The notes under the pieces: generated by a model
The model's input: only the letters and a program-made list of their open reading frames with translations
What the model was told of the DNA's origin: nothing
The model's database searches: none
Assembly (NCBI GenBank): GCA_041633555.1
Contig: JBFKFZ010000009.1
Location: forward strand, 1 to 64,000
DNA length: 64,000 nt
DNA from: JAHEAO01 sp041633555
GTDB taxonomy: Bacteria > Pseudomonadota > Alphaproteobacteria > Rhodobacterales > Rhodobacteraceae
Direction of reading: 5' to 3'
Program-made: the position numbers and the translations under genes
Shown: piece after piece, positions 34,137 through 42,682 of the stretch
How the letters are laid out: every line of letters begins with the position of its first letter
Position numbering within the stretch: position 1 is the first letter of the stretch

Positions 34137-34435
34137 GCTGCTGTTTTTCCATCGGGACAGGTCCAAACGCAAGGGCTTGCCGCAGGCAGATACTTGCCAT
34201 AGCGTTTGAAAGATCGATGTCGGAAATGAGTGGTTGTGCATCAGTTCTTGCGGGGCGGAAGCCCTGCTCGCCCGCAGGTAGCGCAGTTCTATCGGACTCC
34301 GAGTTCGCAGGAGCAGTGCCTCGGCGCCCGCCAACGGGACAACGATCCCGGCCGGCAGGCAAGATGGCGCAGGCGATGGGTTTGCCTGACGGAATCAAGG
34401 CCGGATAGGACCGGTGCGAAATCAGGGGGGGCGAC
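34137..34435 (+). promoter_or_regulatory. Leader region of gcvT with a large hairpin
   Basis: A 299-base region divergent between the cyclotransferase-like gene and gcvT. It contains a hairpin with CAGGCAA (34356-34362) pairing TTGCCTG (34382-34388), extended by CCG (34352-34354) with CGG (34390-34392) across one mismatch. The CAGGCAA word resembles part of the glycine-riboswitch core, and an AGGAGCAG word lies upstream near 34309. However, the full aptamer arrangement could not be matched by eye, so a riboswitch is only a possibility. Confidence 0.3.
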
Positions 34436-35566
34436 ATGACCGATCTGAAACGAACGGCACTTTACAATCTACATATTGAACTCGGCGCCAAGATGGTGCC
34501 GTTCGCAGGCTATGAAATGCCGGTGCAATATCCGCTTGGCGTGATGAAGGAGCATCTGCATACCCGTGAAAAGGCCGGGCTCTTCGATGTCAGCCACATG
34601 GGTCAGGTCGTGCTTTGGCCGAAAAGCGGCAGCTATGCGGACGCGGCGCTTGCGTTGGAACAATTGGTTCCCGTGAACGTGCTCGACCTCGAGCCGATGC
34701 GGCAGCGCTATGCGATGTTCACCAACAATGCGGGCGGCATCGAGGATGACCTTATGTTTGCCAATCTCAGCGATCGCATTTTCGTTGTTGTCAATGCTGC
34801 CTGCAAAGAGGCCGATATCGCGCACATGCAGAAACACCTCTCTGACAGCTGCAGGATTGAGGTGCTGACGGACCGTGCCCTGCTCGCCCTGCAAGGCCCT
34901 TTTGCCGAAGCGGCACTGGCGCAGCATGCGCCCGAAGTCGCGGCGATGAAGTTCATGGACGTGACCGCAGTCGCCGTTGATGGCGGCGATTGCGTGATTT
35001 CGCGCTCGGGCTATACCGGCGAAGACGGCTTTGAAATCTCGGTGCCTCAGAGTGATGTGGTGGCGCTGGCCCGCGCACTTCTGAACCATCCTGAGGTCGA
35101 ACCTATCGGCCTCGGCGCGCGCGACAGTCTGCGCCTCGAAGCCGGGCTTTGCCTTTACGGCAATGATATTGACAGCACGACGAGCCCGGCCGAGGGGGCG
35201 CTGGAGTGGGCAATCCAGAAAGCCCGCCGCAAGAATGGTGAAAGGGCAGGGGGTTTTCCCGGCGCGGACCGCGTCCTTGAGGAACTGGAAAGCGGCGCCA
35301 AGCGACGCCGCGTCGGCATCCTGCCCGACGGCCGCGCGCCGATGCGCGAGGGGACAGTGCTTTTTGCCTCTGACAGCGGGGGCGACCCGATCGGCAAGGT
35401 CACGTCCGGCGCCTTCGGACCGACCATCGAACGCCCAATGTCGATGGGCTATGTCGGTATTGACCACGCCGCCCACGGCACGCAGATTTACGGTGAAGTG
35501 CGCGGGAAGCGGATGCCTGCGACGGTCGCGCCGATGCCGTTCAGAGCGTCTACATTCAAACGTTAA
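34436..35566 (+). CDS. gcvT: Glycine cleavage system T protein (aminomethyltransferase)
   Basis: A 376-aa folate-dependent enzyme. The N-terminal MVPFAGYEMPVQYP, VSHMGQVVLWP, RSGYTGEDGFEISVP and LGARDSLRLEAGLCLYGND stretches match GcvT. It transfers the methylene group from the H protein to tetrahydrofolate and releases ammonia. ATG 34436 follows a G-rich ribosome binding site. It heads gcvT-gcvH-gcvP, which is spaced by 15 and 64 bases. Confidence 0.96.
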   Translation: MTDLKRTALYNLHIELGAKMVPFAGYEMPVQYPLGVMKEHLHTREKAGLFDVSHMGQVVLWPKSGSYADAALALEQLVPVNVLDLEPMRQRYAMFTNNAGGIEDDLMFANLSDRIFVVVNAACKEADIAHMQKHLSDSCRIEVLTDRALLALQGPFAEAALAQHAPEVAAMKFMDVTAVAVDGGDCVISRSGYTGEDGFEISVPQSDVVALARALLNHPEVEPIGLGARDSLRLEAGLCLYGNDIDSTTSPAEGALEWAIQKARRKNGERAGGFPGADRVLEELESGAKRRRVGILPDGRAPMREGTVLFASDSGGDPIGKVTSGAFGPTIERPMSMGYVGIDHAAHGTQIYGEVRGKRMPATVAPMPFRASTFKR

Positions 35567-35581
35567 GACAGGGATCAAACG

Positions 35582-35941
35582 ATGAAATATACCGAAGAAC
35601 ACGAATGGCTGCGCGTCGAGGACGATCTGGTCGTGGTTGGCATCACCGGCCATGCCAGCGAGCAGCTGGGCGACATCGTCTTCGTCGAACTGCCAGAGGT
35701 CGGCTCCACCGTGACCAAGGATGACGAGGTCGTGGTGATCGAAAGCGTCAAGGCCGCATCCGACATCCTCGCGCCGCTCGATGGCGAAATCGTCGAGGTC
35801 AACGAGCCGCTGGTCGATAATCCCGCCATGGTGAACGAAGATCCCACCGGCGACGGCTGGTTTTTCAAGCTCAAGGTCGAGGATCTGTCGGCCGTCGATG
35901 ACTACATGGACGAGAACGAATACAATGAGATGATCGGCTGA
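35582..35941 (+). CDS. gcvH: Glycine cleavage system H protein
   Basis: A 119-aa lipoyl carrier. The lipoylation site is K57 in VVIESVKAASD. It shuttles the aminomethyl group between GcvP, GcvT and Lpd. Both length and motif placement are normal. A small inverted repeat (CCCCGGA 35951-35957 with TCCGGGA 35964-35970) lies between its stop and gcvP and may tune downstream expression. Confidence 0.97.
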   Translation: MKYTEEHEWLRVEDDLVVVGITGHASEQLGDIVFVELPEVGSTVTKDDEVVVIESVKAASDILAPLDGEIVEVNEPLVDNPAMVNEDPTGDGWFFKLKVEDLSAVDDYMDENEYNEMIG

Positions 35942-36005
35942 CACAGCCTGCCCCGGACCCTGTTCCGGGACCTCGCCTCCTGATCCAATTCTCCGGAGAC
36001 CTCCG

Positions 36006-38858
36006 ATGCCCTTCACGCCTACCGACTATCTGCCTTACGATTTTGCCAATCGACGCCATATCGGGCCCTCGCCGTCCGAGATACAGGAAATGCTCGACCT
36101 GTTGGGCGTGAAGGATCTTGACGAGCTGATCGATCAGACCGTCCCGAAAAGCATCCGCCAGAAGGAGCCACTGGAATTCGGAAAGCCGAAATCAGAGCGC
36201 GAACTGATTTGGCACATGCGGCAAGTCGCATTGAAGAACAAAGTCTTCACGACGATGATCGGGCAGGGTTTTCACGGCACCGTGACGCCGCCCGCGATCC
36301 AGCGCAATATCCTTGAAAATCCCGCTTGGTACACCGCTTACACGCCCTACCAGCCGGAAATCAGTCAGGGCCGGCTCGAGGCGCTGCTGAATTACCAGAC
36401 GATGGTCTGCGACCTCAGCGGGCTCGATGTCGCCAACGCTTCGCTGCTGGACGAGGCGACCGCCGCAGCCGAGGCCATGACGATGGCCGAGCGTGTGGCC
36501 AAGTCCAAGGCCAAGGGCTTTTTCGTCGATGAGAACTGCCACCCGCAGAACATCGCGGTGATCCAGACCCGCGCCGCGCCACTCGGGATCGAGGTGATCG
36601 TCGGCGATCCGACGAAAATCGATACCTCACAGGTCTTTGCCGCGATCTTTCAGTATCCGGGAACTTACGGAAACCTGACCGACTTCACGCCGCACATCGC
36701 AAAGCTGCACGAATCCGGCGCCATCGGCATCGTCATTGCTGATCCGCTGATGCTGACCCTACTCAGGGAGCCTGGGGCCATGGGGGCAGATATCGCCGTC
36801 GGCTCGACGCAGCGATTCGGCGTTCCGATGGGGTATGGCGGCCCGTGCGCGGCTTATATGGCATGCAAGGACGCCTACAAGCGAAACATGCCCGGCCGTA
36901 TCGTTGGGGTCTCGATCGACGCGCGCGGAAACAAGGCCTACCGCCTCTCCCTGCAGACCCGCGAACAGCATATCCGCCGCGAAAAAGCCACCTCGAACGT
37001 CTGCACCGCGCAGGCGCTTCTGGCCGTCATGGCGAGCTTTTACGCCGTCTTCCATGGACCCGAAGGCCTCAAGGCCATCGCCCAACGAATCCACCGCAAG
37101 ACTGACCGGCTGGCGCGCGGACTGGAGGCTGGCGGTTACAAGGTCGAGCCCGAGTTCTTCTTCGACACCTTCACCGTCGAGGTTGGCAGCCTGCAGGGTG
37201 TCATCCTCGCGGCCGGCCGGGCCGAGAAGATCAACTTCCGCAAGGTCGGCGACACCAGGATCGGTATCACGCTTGACGAGACGGTACGCCCCGCCACGCT
37301 CGAAGCCGTCTGGCGCGCTTTCGGCCTGTCGCAATCGCGCGATGACTTTGCCGCCGATTATCACCGCGTTCCAGCGGACCTTGTCCGCGAGACAGACTAT
37401 CTCTCTCATCCCGTCTTCCACATGAACCGTGCCGAGACCGAGATGATGCGCTACATGCGCCGCCTTTCCGACCGCGATCTCGCGCTCGACCGGGCCATGA
37501 TCCCACTGGGCTCCTGCACGATGAAACTGAATGCGGCGGCCGAGATGATGCCGATTACTTGGCCGGATTTCTCGAATATCCATCCTTTCGCACCGGCAGA
37601 GCAGACCGAGGGCTACGCCGAGCTACTGGAGGACCTGTCGGCCAAGCTCTGCACGATCACCGGTTATGACAAGATGTCGCTGCAGCCCAATTCGGGGGCG
37701 CAGGGTGAATATGCGGGTCTGCTGACAATCTCCGCCTATCACCGCTCGCGCGGCGATACCGGGCGCAATATCTGCCTGATCCCGGTATCGGCGCACGGCA
37801 CCAACCCGGCTTCGGCGCAAATGGCGGGCATGAAAGTCTTGGTCGTCAAATCTGCCGCGAACGGAGATATCGACCTCGAGGATTTTCGTACCAAGGCGGA
37901 AGCGGCCGGTGACAACCTTGCCGCTTGCATGGTCACCTACCCTTCGACCCACGGTGTCTTCGAGGAGACCGTGCGCGAAGTCTGCGAAATCACCCACAAG
38001 CATGGCGGTCAGGTTTATCTCGATGGTGCCAACATGAACGCCATGGTCGGGCTGTCGAAACCCGGAGAGCTTGGGTCCGACGTGTCGCATCTGAACCTGC
38101 ACAAGACCTTCTGCATTCCGCATGGCGGAGGCGGCCCGGGCATGGGTCCCATAGGCGTCAAGGCGCATCTGGCGCCTTTCCTGCCCGGCCATCCTGAAAC
38201 CGGTGGCCGCGAGGGTCCCGTCTCCTCCACGCCCTACGGATCGGCCTCGATCCTGCCGATCTCTTGGGCCTACATCCTGATGATGGGCGGGCAGGGGCTG
38301 ACTCAAGCAACAAAGATCGCGATCCTGAACGCCAACTACATCGCCAAGCGGCTGGAGGGGGCGTATGAGGTTCTGTTCAAGGGGCGTAACAGTCGCGTCG
38401 CTCATGAATGTATCCTTGATACCCGTCCGTTCGAGGATTCGGCCCACATCACCGTCGATGATATCGCCAAGCGCCTGATCGATAACGGCTTTCACGCGCC
38501 GACGATGAGTTGGCCGGTGGCGGGTACTTTGATGGTCGAACCGACTGAATCCGAGACCAAAGCCGAGCTCGACCGTTTCTGTGACGCCATGCTCTCTATT
38601 CGGGCCGAGATCGACGCCATCGAAAAGGGCGATCTCGATCCGCAGAACAACCCGCTGAAGAATGCGCCGCACACTGTCGAGGATCTCGTCGGAGATTGGG
38701 ACCGTCCCTATACCCGCGAGCAGGCCTGCTACCCGAAAGGCGCGTTCCGTGTCGACAAATACTGGCCCCCGGTCAATCGCGTCGACAACGTGCATGGCGA
38801 TCGCAACCTGATCTGCACCTGCCCGCCATTGGAGGATTACCAGGAGGCGGCGGAGTAG
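36006..38858 (+). CDS. gcvP: Glycine dehydrogenase (decarboxylating), single-chain P protein
   Basis: A 950-aa PLP enzyme of the fused, homodimer-type P protein. The N-terminal half starts with FANRHIGPSPSEIQEML. The C-terminal half holds the PLP lysine, K700, in HLNLHKTFCIPHGGGGPG. It decarboxylates glycine and loads the aminomethyl group on lipoyl-GcvH. The P protein is not split into gcvPA/gcvPB, which is usual for Proteobacteria. It is the last gene of the gcv operon; no strong terminator was found after it. Confidence 0.97.
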   Translation: MPFTPTDYLPYDFANRRHIGPSPSEIQEMLDLLGVKDLDELIDQTVPKSIRQKEPLEFGKPKSERELIWHMRQVALKNKVFTTMIGQGFHGTVTPPAIQRNILENPAWYTAYTPYQPEISQGRLEALLNYQTMVCDLSGLDVANASLLDEATAAAEAMTMAERVAKSKAKGFFVDENCHPQNIAVIQTRAAPLGIEVIVGDPTKIDTSQVFAAIFQYPGTYGNLTDFTPHIAKLHESGAIGIVIADPLMLTLLREPGAMGADIAVGSTQRFGVPMGYGGPCAAYMACKDAYKRNMPGRIVGVSIDARGNKAYRLSLQTREQHIRREKATSNVCTAQALLAVMASFYAVFHGPEGLKAIAQRIHRKTDRLARGLEAGGYKVEPEFFFDTFTVEVGSLQGVILAAGRAEKINFRKVGDTRIGITLDETVRPATLEAVWRAFGLSQSRDDFAADYHRVPADLVRETDYLSHPVFHMNRAETEMMRYMRRLSDRDLALDRAMIPLGSCTMKLNAAAEMMPITWPDFSNIHPFAPAEQTEGYAELLEDLSAKLCTITGYDKMSLQPNSGAQGEYAGLLTISAYHRSRGDTGRNICLIPVSAHGTNPASAQMAGMKVLVVKSAANGDIDLEDFRTKAEAAGDNLAACMVTYPSTHGVFEETVREVCEITHKHGGQVYLDGANMNAMVGLSKPGELGSDVSHLNLHKTFCIPHGGGGPGMGPIGVKAHLAPFLPGHPETGGREGPVSSTPYGSASILPISWAYILMMGGQGLTQATKIAILNANYIAKRLEGAYEVLFKGRNSRVAHECILDTRPFEDSAHITVDDIAKRLIDNGFHAPTMSWPVAGTLMVEPTESETKAELDRFCDAMLSIRAEIDAIEKGDLDPQNNPLKNAPHTVEDLVGDWDRPYTREQACYPKGAFRVDKYWPPVNRVDNVHGDRNLICTCPPLEDYQEAAE

Positions 38859-38994
38859 TGAGGGGCTCGTCAGCCGGACGTCAACGCGCTCATTGGTCTG
38901 AGGGGCAGTTTCCCGGCCCCTGGTGAAATGGCGTTCCTCGTCTCGCATGAGTTTTGCGCTCGCACCGGTCCCGATTTGGGACTATGCGGACCGA

Positions 38995-40224
38995 ATGCGC
39001 ATTGTGGGAACCGATACAGCCCATGACATGCCGGTCTGGAGGCGGCCGGTGTCTTTGCTGTTGTTGTTCGCCTTCGCCATGCCGATCTCGTTCAACACGT
39101 GGTCCGCGCTCCTGAACAACTTCGTCATCGAGTCGGCGGGCTTTACCGGTGTCGAAATCGGCTGGCTGCACACGGTCCGAGAGATCCCGGGCTTTCTGGC
39201 CGTTGGCGTCATTGCCCTTATCATCTTTATCCGAGAGCAGGTTCTCGGGCTCGTCTCGCTTCTGATGCTGGGCGCCGCGTCCGCCGTGACCGCATGGTTT
39301 CCCTCCTTTGCCGGGCTCTTGACGGTCACGATGATTTCGTCGATCGGTTTCCATTACTTCGAGACGGTCAACCAGTCGCTGCAGCTTCAGTGGATCGAGA
39401 AGGCGCGCGCGCCGCAGGTGCTGGGCTGGATCGTCGGTGTCGGATCGGCGGCTTCGCTCTTGTCCTACGGCCTGCTGGTGGCGACCTGGAAAGCCTTCGA
39501 TCTGTCTTACAATTTTGTCTATCTCGTCTCCGGCGGCTTCACGGCGCTGGTCGCGGTATTCTGTTTCTTCGCCTATCCGCAGTTCGAGGCGCCGACCCCG
39601 CAACTGAAGACCTTCGTTCTGCGGCGCCGGTACTGGCTCTACTACGCGTTGCAGTTCATGTCGGGCGCGCGGCGGCAGATATTCGTGGTTTTCGCCGCCT
39701 TCATGATGGTCGAGCGGTTCGGCTTCGAGGTGCATGAAGTGACCGCGCTGTTCCTGATCAACTTCCTCGCCAACATGGTCTTTGCCCCGATCATGGGGCA
39801 TGCGGTCGCCCGCTGGGGAGAGCGCCGGGCGCTCTGCTTCGAATATGTCGGCCTGATCCTAGTTTTTCTGTCCTATGGCGGAATCTACTATTTCGGATGG
39901 GGCGTGGCGCTCGCCGCCGCGCTCTATGTCCTTGATCACCTGTTCTTCGCCCTGGCTTTCGCGCTCAAGACCTATTTCCAGAAGATAGCCGATCCGCGGG
40001 ATATTGCTCCGACTGCTGCTGTTTCCTTCACGATCAACCATATAGCGGCAGTCTTTCTGCCGGTGCTTCTGGGTTACCTGTGGGTCACTTCACCTGGTGC
40101 TGTGTTCTTGCTGGCCGCCGCCATGGCCGCAGGCTCCCTGTCGCTGGCCTTGTTGATTCCGAGGCATCCGGAGCCGGGCAACGAAACCCTGTTCTCGCGG
40201 TTTGCAGCCGCCGCCGCTGAGTAA
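38995..40224 (+). CDS. MFS transporter
   Basis: A 409-aa protein with about twelve predicted membrane helices and a major-facilitator fold, including GWLHTVREIPGFLAVG between helices 2 and 3 and GHAVARWGERRAL in the central loop of the second half. The substrate is unknown. ATG 38995 is chosen because it starts just before the first helix; GTG 38923 and ATG 38947 upstream are in frame. The neighbours gcvP and prmA give no clue to substrate. No drug- or sugar-specific motif was recognised. Confidence 0.8.
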   Translation: MRIVGTDTAHDMPVWRRPVSLLLLFAFAMPISFNTWSALLNNFVIESAGFTGVEIGWLHTVREIPGFLAVGVIALIIFIREQVLGLVSLLMLGAASAVTAWFPSFAGLLTVTMISSIGFHYFETVNQSLQLQWIEKARAPQVLGWIVGVGSAASLLSYGLLVATWKAFDLSYNFVYLVSGGFTALVAVFCFFAYPQFEAPTPQLKTFVLRRRYWLYYALQFMSGARRQIFVVFAAFMMVERFGFEVHEVTALFLINFLANMVFAPIMGHAVARWGERRALCFEYVGLILVFLSYGGIYYFGWGVALAAALYVLDHLFFALAFALKTYFQKIADPRDIAPTAAVSFTINHIAAVFLPVLLGYLWVTSPGAVFLLAAAMAAGSLSLALLIPRHPEPGNETLFSRFAAAAAE

Positions 40225-40245
40225 TGGGTCAGACCGGAGCATTTC

Positions 40246-41121
40246 ATGTCGACATATTCCGCCCTCACAACGCTCGCCGGACAGGATCCGGCAAATGCAC
40301 TGGCAGAGGCCATGGAGAGGCTGGACCCTGAGCCTTCGGGGGTCGGGGTCTTCGAGATCGAGGATGGATCTGGGCTGTGGGAGGTCGGCGGCTATTTCAC
40401 CGAGCCGCCAGATCAGGCCGGGCTGGCGCTGCTTGCGGTTCTGTATGACGCCCGGCCTTTCGTGATTTCGGAACTGCCAGAGATCGACTGGGTAGCACAG
40501 GTCAAGCGAGAGCTTTCGCCGGTCGAGGCGGGGCGCTTCTTCGTTTACGGCAGTCACGATGCCGACAAGGTGCCCGAAGGCAGCGTTCCTCTGCTGATCG
40601 AGGCCGCGATGGCGTTCGGGACCGGACATCACGGAACCACGCTTGGCTGTCTGAGGGCGCTGGAGCGGCTGGTGCAGCAGGGCTTCCTTGCGCGGGCGGC
40701 CGTCGATATCGGCTGTGGCACCGCGGTCCTAGCGATGGCTGTGGCCAGTGTCTTTCCCGGAACTGTGCTGGCGTGCGACATGGATACTGTCGCGGTAGAG
40801 GTTGCCACTGCGAACGTCATGGCGAATGGCTTGACGGGTCGGGTCCGCTGCATAGAATCGACCGGGTTCGATCATGAGGAATTGCAGGGCTCCGACCGCT
40901 TCGACCTGATCTTTGCCAATATCCTCAAGGGTCCGCTGATCGACCTGGCGCCCCGGATGGCTTATTCTTCCGCCCCCGGGGGATTCGTTATCCTATCGGG
41001 GATTCTCAACCAGCAGGCCAACGAGGTTCTGTCTGCTTATTGCGAGCTTGGATACAGTCTGGCGCACCGTGAAGAGATTGTTGAGTGGACGACGCTGATG
41101 CTGCGCCGAATGGAAAGCTAA
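40246..41121 (+). CDS. prmA: Ribosomal protein L11 methyltransferase
   Basis: A 291-aa SAM-dependent methyltransferase. The SAM-binding motif is DIGCGTAVLAMAVASVFPG (about 150-168), with AFGTGHHGTTLGCL before it and FANILKGPLIDLAP as the catalytic-region motif. PrmA methylates L11 of the 50S subunit. The N-terminal half serves substrate recognition. It begins 21 bases after the MFS gene and may be co-transcribed with it. Confidence 0.92.
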   Translation: MSTYSALTTLAGQDPANALAEAMERLDPEPSGVGVFEIEDGSGLWEVGGYFTEPPDQAGLALLAVLYDARPFVISELPEIDWVAQVKRELSPVEAGRFFVYGSHDADKVPEGSVPLLIEAAMAFGTGHHGTTLGCLRALERLVQQGFLARAAVDIGCGTAVLAMAVASVFPGTVLACDMDTVAVEVATANVMANGLTGRVRCIESTGFDHEELQGSDRFDLIFANILKGPLIDLAPRMAYSSAPGGFVILSGILNQQANEVLSAYCELGYSLAHREEIVEWTTLMLRRMES

Positions 41122-41221
41122 TGTCTTGAATCTGGGCGATGATGAGTGCGATTGCCTTAATGCAGCCACATTTCGTGGGCTAGATGGTCTGATTGGTGGG
41201 GGCCAGGACTCCGAGGCTGCA

Positions 41222-41569
41222 ATGGCGGATGCAAAGCAAATCGAATTTGGTCAGCGTTTGAGGCGCATCGACAGACATCACAAAAAGCTGGCGCGGGGAT
41301 ATATCACGTCGATCAACCATGATGGTCTGATCGTGGCGCGGCCGCGCCGGCGGACATCTCTGTTTCCTCTGCGTGGCCTGTTCCTGTGCCTGTTGACCCT
41401 CCTGGCCTTCAAAGGGTTCCTCTACGCCCACCTCGGCCCAACATCGTATGGTGAACGGGTCGCCCTCCTGCAAAGTGGGACCATCGTTGAAAACATGGGA
41501 GCCTACGCGATGAAGGCGGATCCGGTAACTGTCTGGATCGCCGAGCAGATGGCACCGTATCTGCGCTGA
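41222..41569 (+). CDS. Conserved one-helix membrane protein, function unknown
   Basis: A 115-aa protein starting at ATG 41222 behind GAGG; other in-frame codons exist from 41126. The N-terminus is basic and hydrophilic (about 1-45, with YITSINHDGLIVARPRRR), followed by one membrane helix (about 47-68) and a short outside domain. No family was recognised. It lies downstream of prmA, and a terminator hairpin follows at 41608. It may be a small inner-membrane accessory protein; no function is proposed. Confidence 0.65.
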   Translation: MADAKQIEFGQRLRRIDRHHKKLARGYITSINHDGLIVARPRRRTSLFPLRGLFLCLLTLLAFKGFLYAHLGPTSYGERVALLQSGTIVENMGAYAMKADPVTVWIAEQMAPYLR

Positions 41570-41607
41570 ATTCCGTCAGCCCCAGACAGTTTCCTCCATA
41601 CGAACAA

Positions 41608-41642
41608 GGGCCGCACCCGATAGGTGCGGCCCGTTCTTCTTT
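41608..41642 (+). terminator. Rho-independent terminator shared by convergent genes
   Basis: GGGCCGCACC (41608-41617) and GGTGCGGCCC (41623-41632) form a ten-base perfect stem with a five-base loop, followed by GTTCTTCTTT. It ends the 115-aa gene upstream. Because a run of A is absent on the other side, use from the minus strand for the DUF1127 gene is less sure. Confidence 0.85.
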
Positions 41643-41659
41643 CACGATCCCGGGGGCGA

Positions 41660-41848
41660 TCAGCGAGTGATCTCTTCCAAATCGCCGCGGCACAGGCCGA
41701 TATCGTCGAGTTCGCGATCAGTCAGCGTCGACAGGGCTTTGCGCGTCACCCGGTTATCATTCCAGGCGATCAGCGCATTGATTGCAGAGAGGATGAAACC
41801 GCCAGAATGGGCGGAATGCACCTGGCGACTGGCATCGATTGTGGTCAT
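41660..41848 (-). CDS. DUF1127 domain protein
   Basis: A 62-aa protein. The C-terminal half, with RVTRKALSTLTDRELDDIGL, is the DUF1127 (YjiS-like) arginine/aspartate-rich helix motif. Such small proteins are common in alphaproteobacteria; some bind RNA or link small RNAs to phosphate, carbon and stress metabolism, and some arise together with small RNAs. The ATG at 41848 follows AAGGACC. An in-frame upstream ATG at 41929 lacks such a site. Confidence 0.88.
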   Translation of the reverse strand: MTTIDASRQVHSAHSGGFILSAINALIAWNDNRVTRKALSTLTDRELDDIGLCRGDLEEITR

Positions 41849-42175
41849 TTCGGTGGTCCTTGAAACAGGGTTTGATCGGTTGCGCTCGTCGGCGCTTGGT
41901 CGCGCAAATAGGCGGGGCTCTTCGTGCAATCAAGCTCGATTTTTGCATGGCGCCCATGCATCGGCTGCATACCGACTTTTGTTCGTTAACCCTATGGCAA
42001 GGTGTATGAAATCGGGACAGAGAGATGTCGTCAACAGATCGAGAAATGGCGATTTCAGATCGTTTCGGCACCACGGCCGGCCGGATTGCGGCGGAAGCTC
42101 GTCGGCACGCGAGCACTAGCGGATGTTCGCGTTTCGTGCTAATCGACAAAAAAACAACAAGAGCAGGGCAATCGG
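41849..42175. promoter_or_regulatory. Divergent region between the DUF1127 gene and ruvC
   Basis: About 327 bases with no convincing gene. It holds a perfect inverted repeat TGCATGG-CGC-CCATGCA (41944-41960), a TTAACC half site near 41986, and a LexA-like sequence GTTC-N7-GTGC (42125-42139, one mismatch from the alphaproteobacterial GTTC-N7-GTTC) about 37 bases before ruvC. A reading frame from 42025 into ruvC (85 codons) lacks a clear start and family and is taken as chance. Confidence 0.4.
42125..42139 (+). promoter_or_regulatory. Possible LexA box upstream of ruvC
   Basis: The sequence GTTC-GCGTTTC-GTGC differs at one base from the GTTC-N7-GTTC box used by LexA of alphaproteobacteria. It lies 37 bases before the ruvC start, a usual operator position, and ruvCAB is often SOS-controlled. 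Given the short motif, the match could be chance. Confidence 0.3.
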
Positions 42176-42682
42176 ATGCGCGTTTTGGGGATCGACCCTG
42201 GCCTACGGAACCTCGGCTGGGGCCTGATCGACATCGACGGGTCGCGACTGACCCATGTCGCCAACGGCATCTGCCATTCTGAAGGCGACGATCTTGCGTC
42301 GCGGCTTCTGAGCCTTCATCAGCAATTGACTTCCGTGGTCCTGCAATATGCGCCGCAGATGGCGGCGGTAGAACAGACATTCGTCAACAAGGACGGCGCC
42401 GGGACGCTGAAGCTCGGCCAGGCGCGCGGGATCGCGATGCTTGTGCCGGCACAGGCGAGTATTCCTGTCGGCGAATATGCCCCCAACAGCGTCAAGAAGG
42501 CGGTCGTTGGTGTTGGACATGCCGACAAGAAGCAGATCCTTCACATGGTCAGGCTGCAACTGCCGGGGGTCGAGATCGCCGGACCGGATGCGGCAGATGC
42601 GCTGGCCATCGCGATCTGTCATTCTTACCACGCGCGATCCACCGGTCGGCTTGCGGCAGCGTTGAAGAGGGCCTCCGCATGA
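42176..42682 (+). CDS. ruvC: Crossover junction endodeoxyribonuclease RuvC
   Basis: A 168-aa Holliday-junction resolvase. The four acidic residues are D7 (GIDPGL), E66 (AVEQTF), D138 and D141 (DAADA). Length is normal (about 170). It nicks Holliday junctions delivered by RuvAB. It overlaps ruvA by four bases and heads the ruvC-ruvA-ruvB operon. Confidence 0.97.
   Translation: MRVLGIDPGLRNLGWGLIDIDGSRLTHVANGICHSEGDDLASRLLSLHQQLTSVVLQYAPQMAAVEQTFVNKDGAGTLKLGQARGIAMLVPAQASIPVGEYAPNSVKKAVVGVGHADKKQILHMVRLQLPGVEIAGPDAADALAIAICHSYHARSTGRLAAALKRASA

Noticed and set aside
34250..34435. A firm glycine riboswitch call before gcvT
   Set aside because: Isolated words match, but the paired-stem and conserved-core order could not be fitted by eye; kept only as a possibility.
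34469..36016. A 515-codon open frame opposite gcvT and gcvH
   Set aside because: GC-rich antisense shadow across two well supported genes; no family resemblance.
37623..38948. A 441-codon open frame opposite gcvP
   Set aside because: Antisense shadow; gcvP is full length with its PLP lysine.
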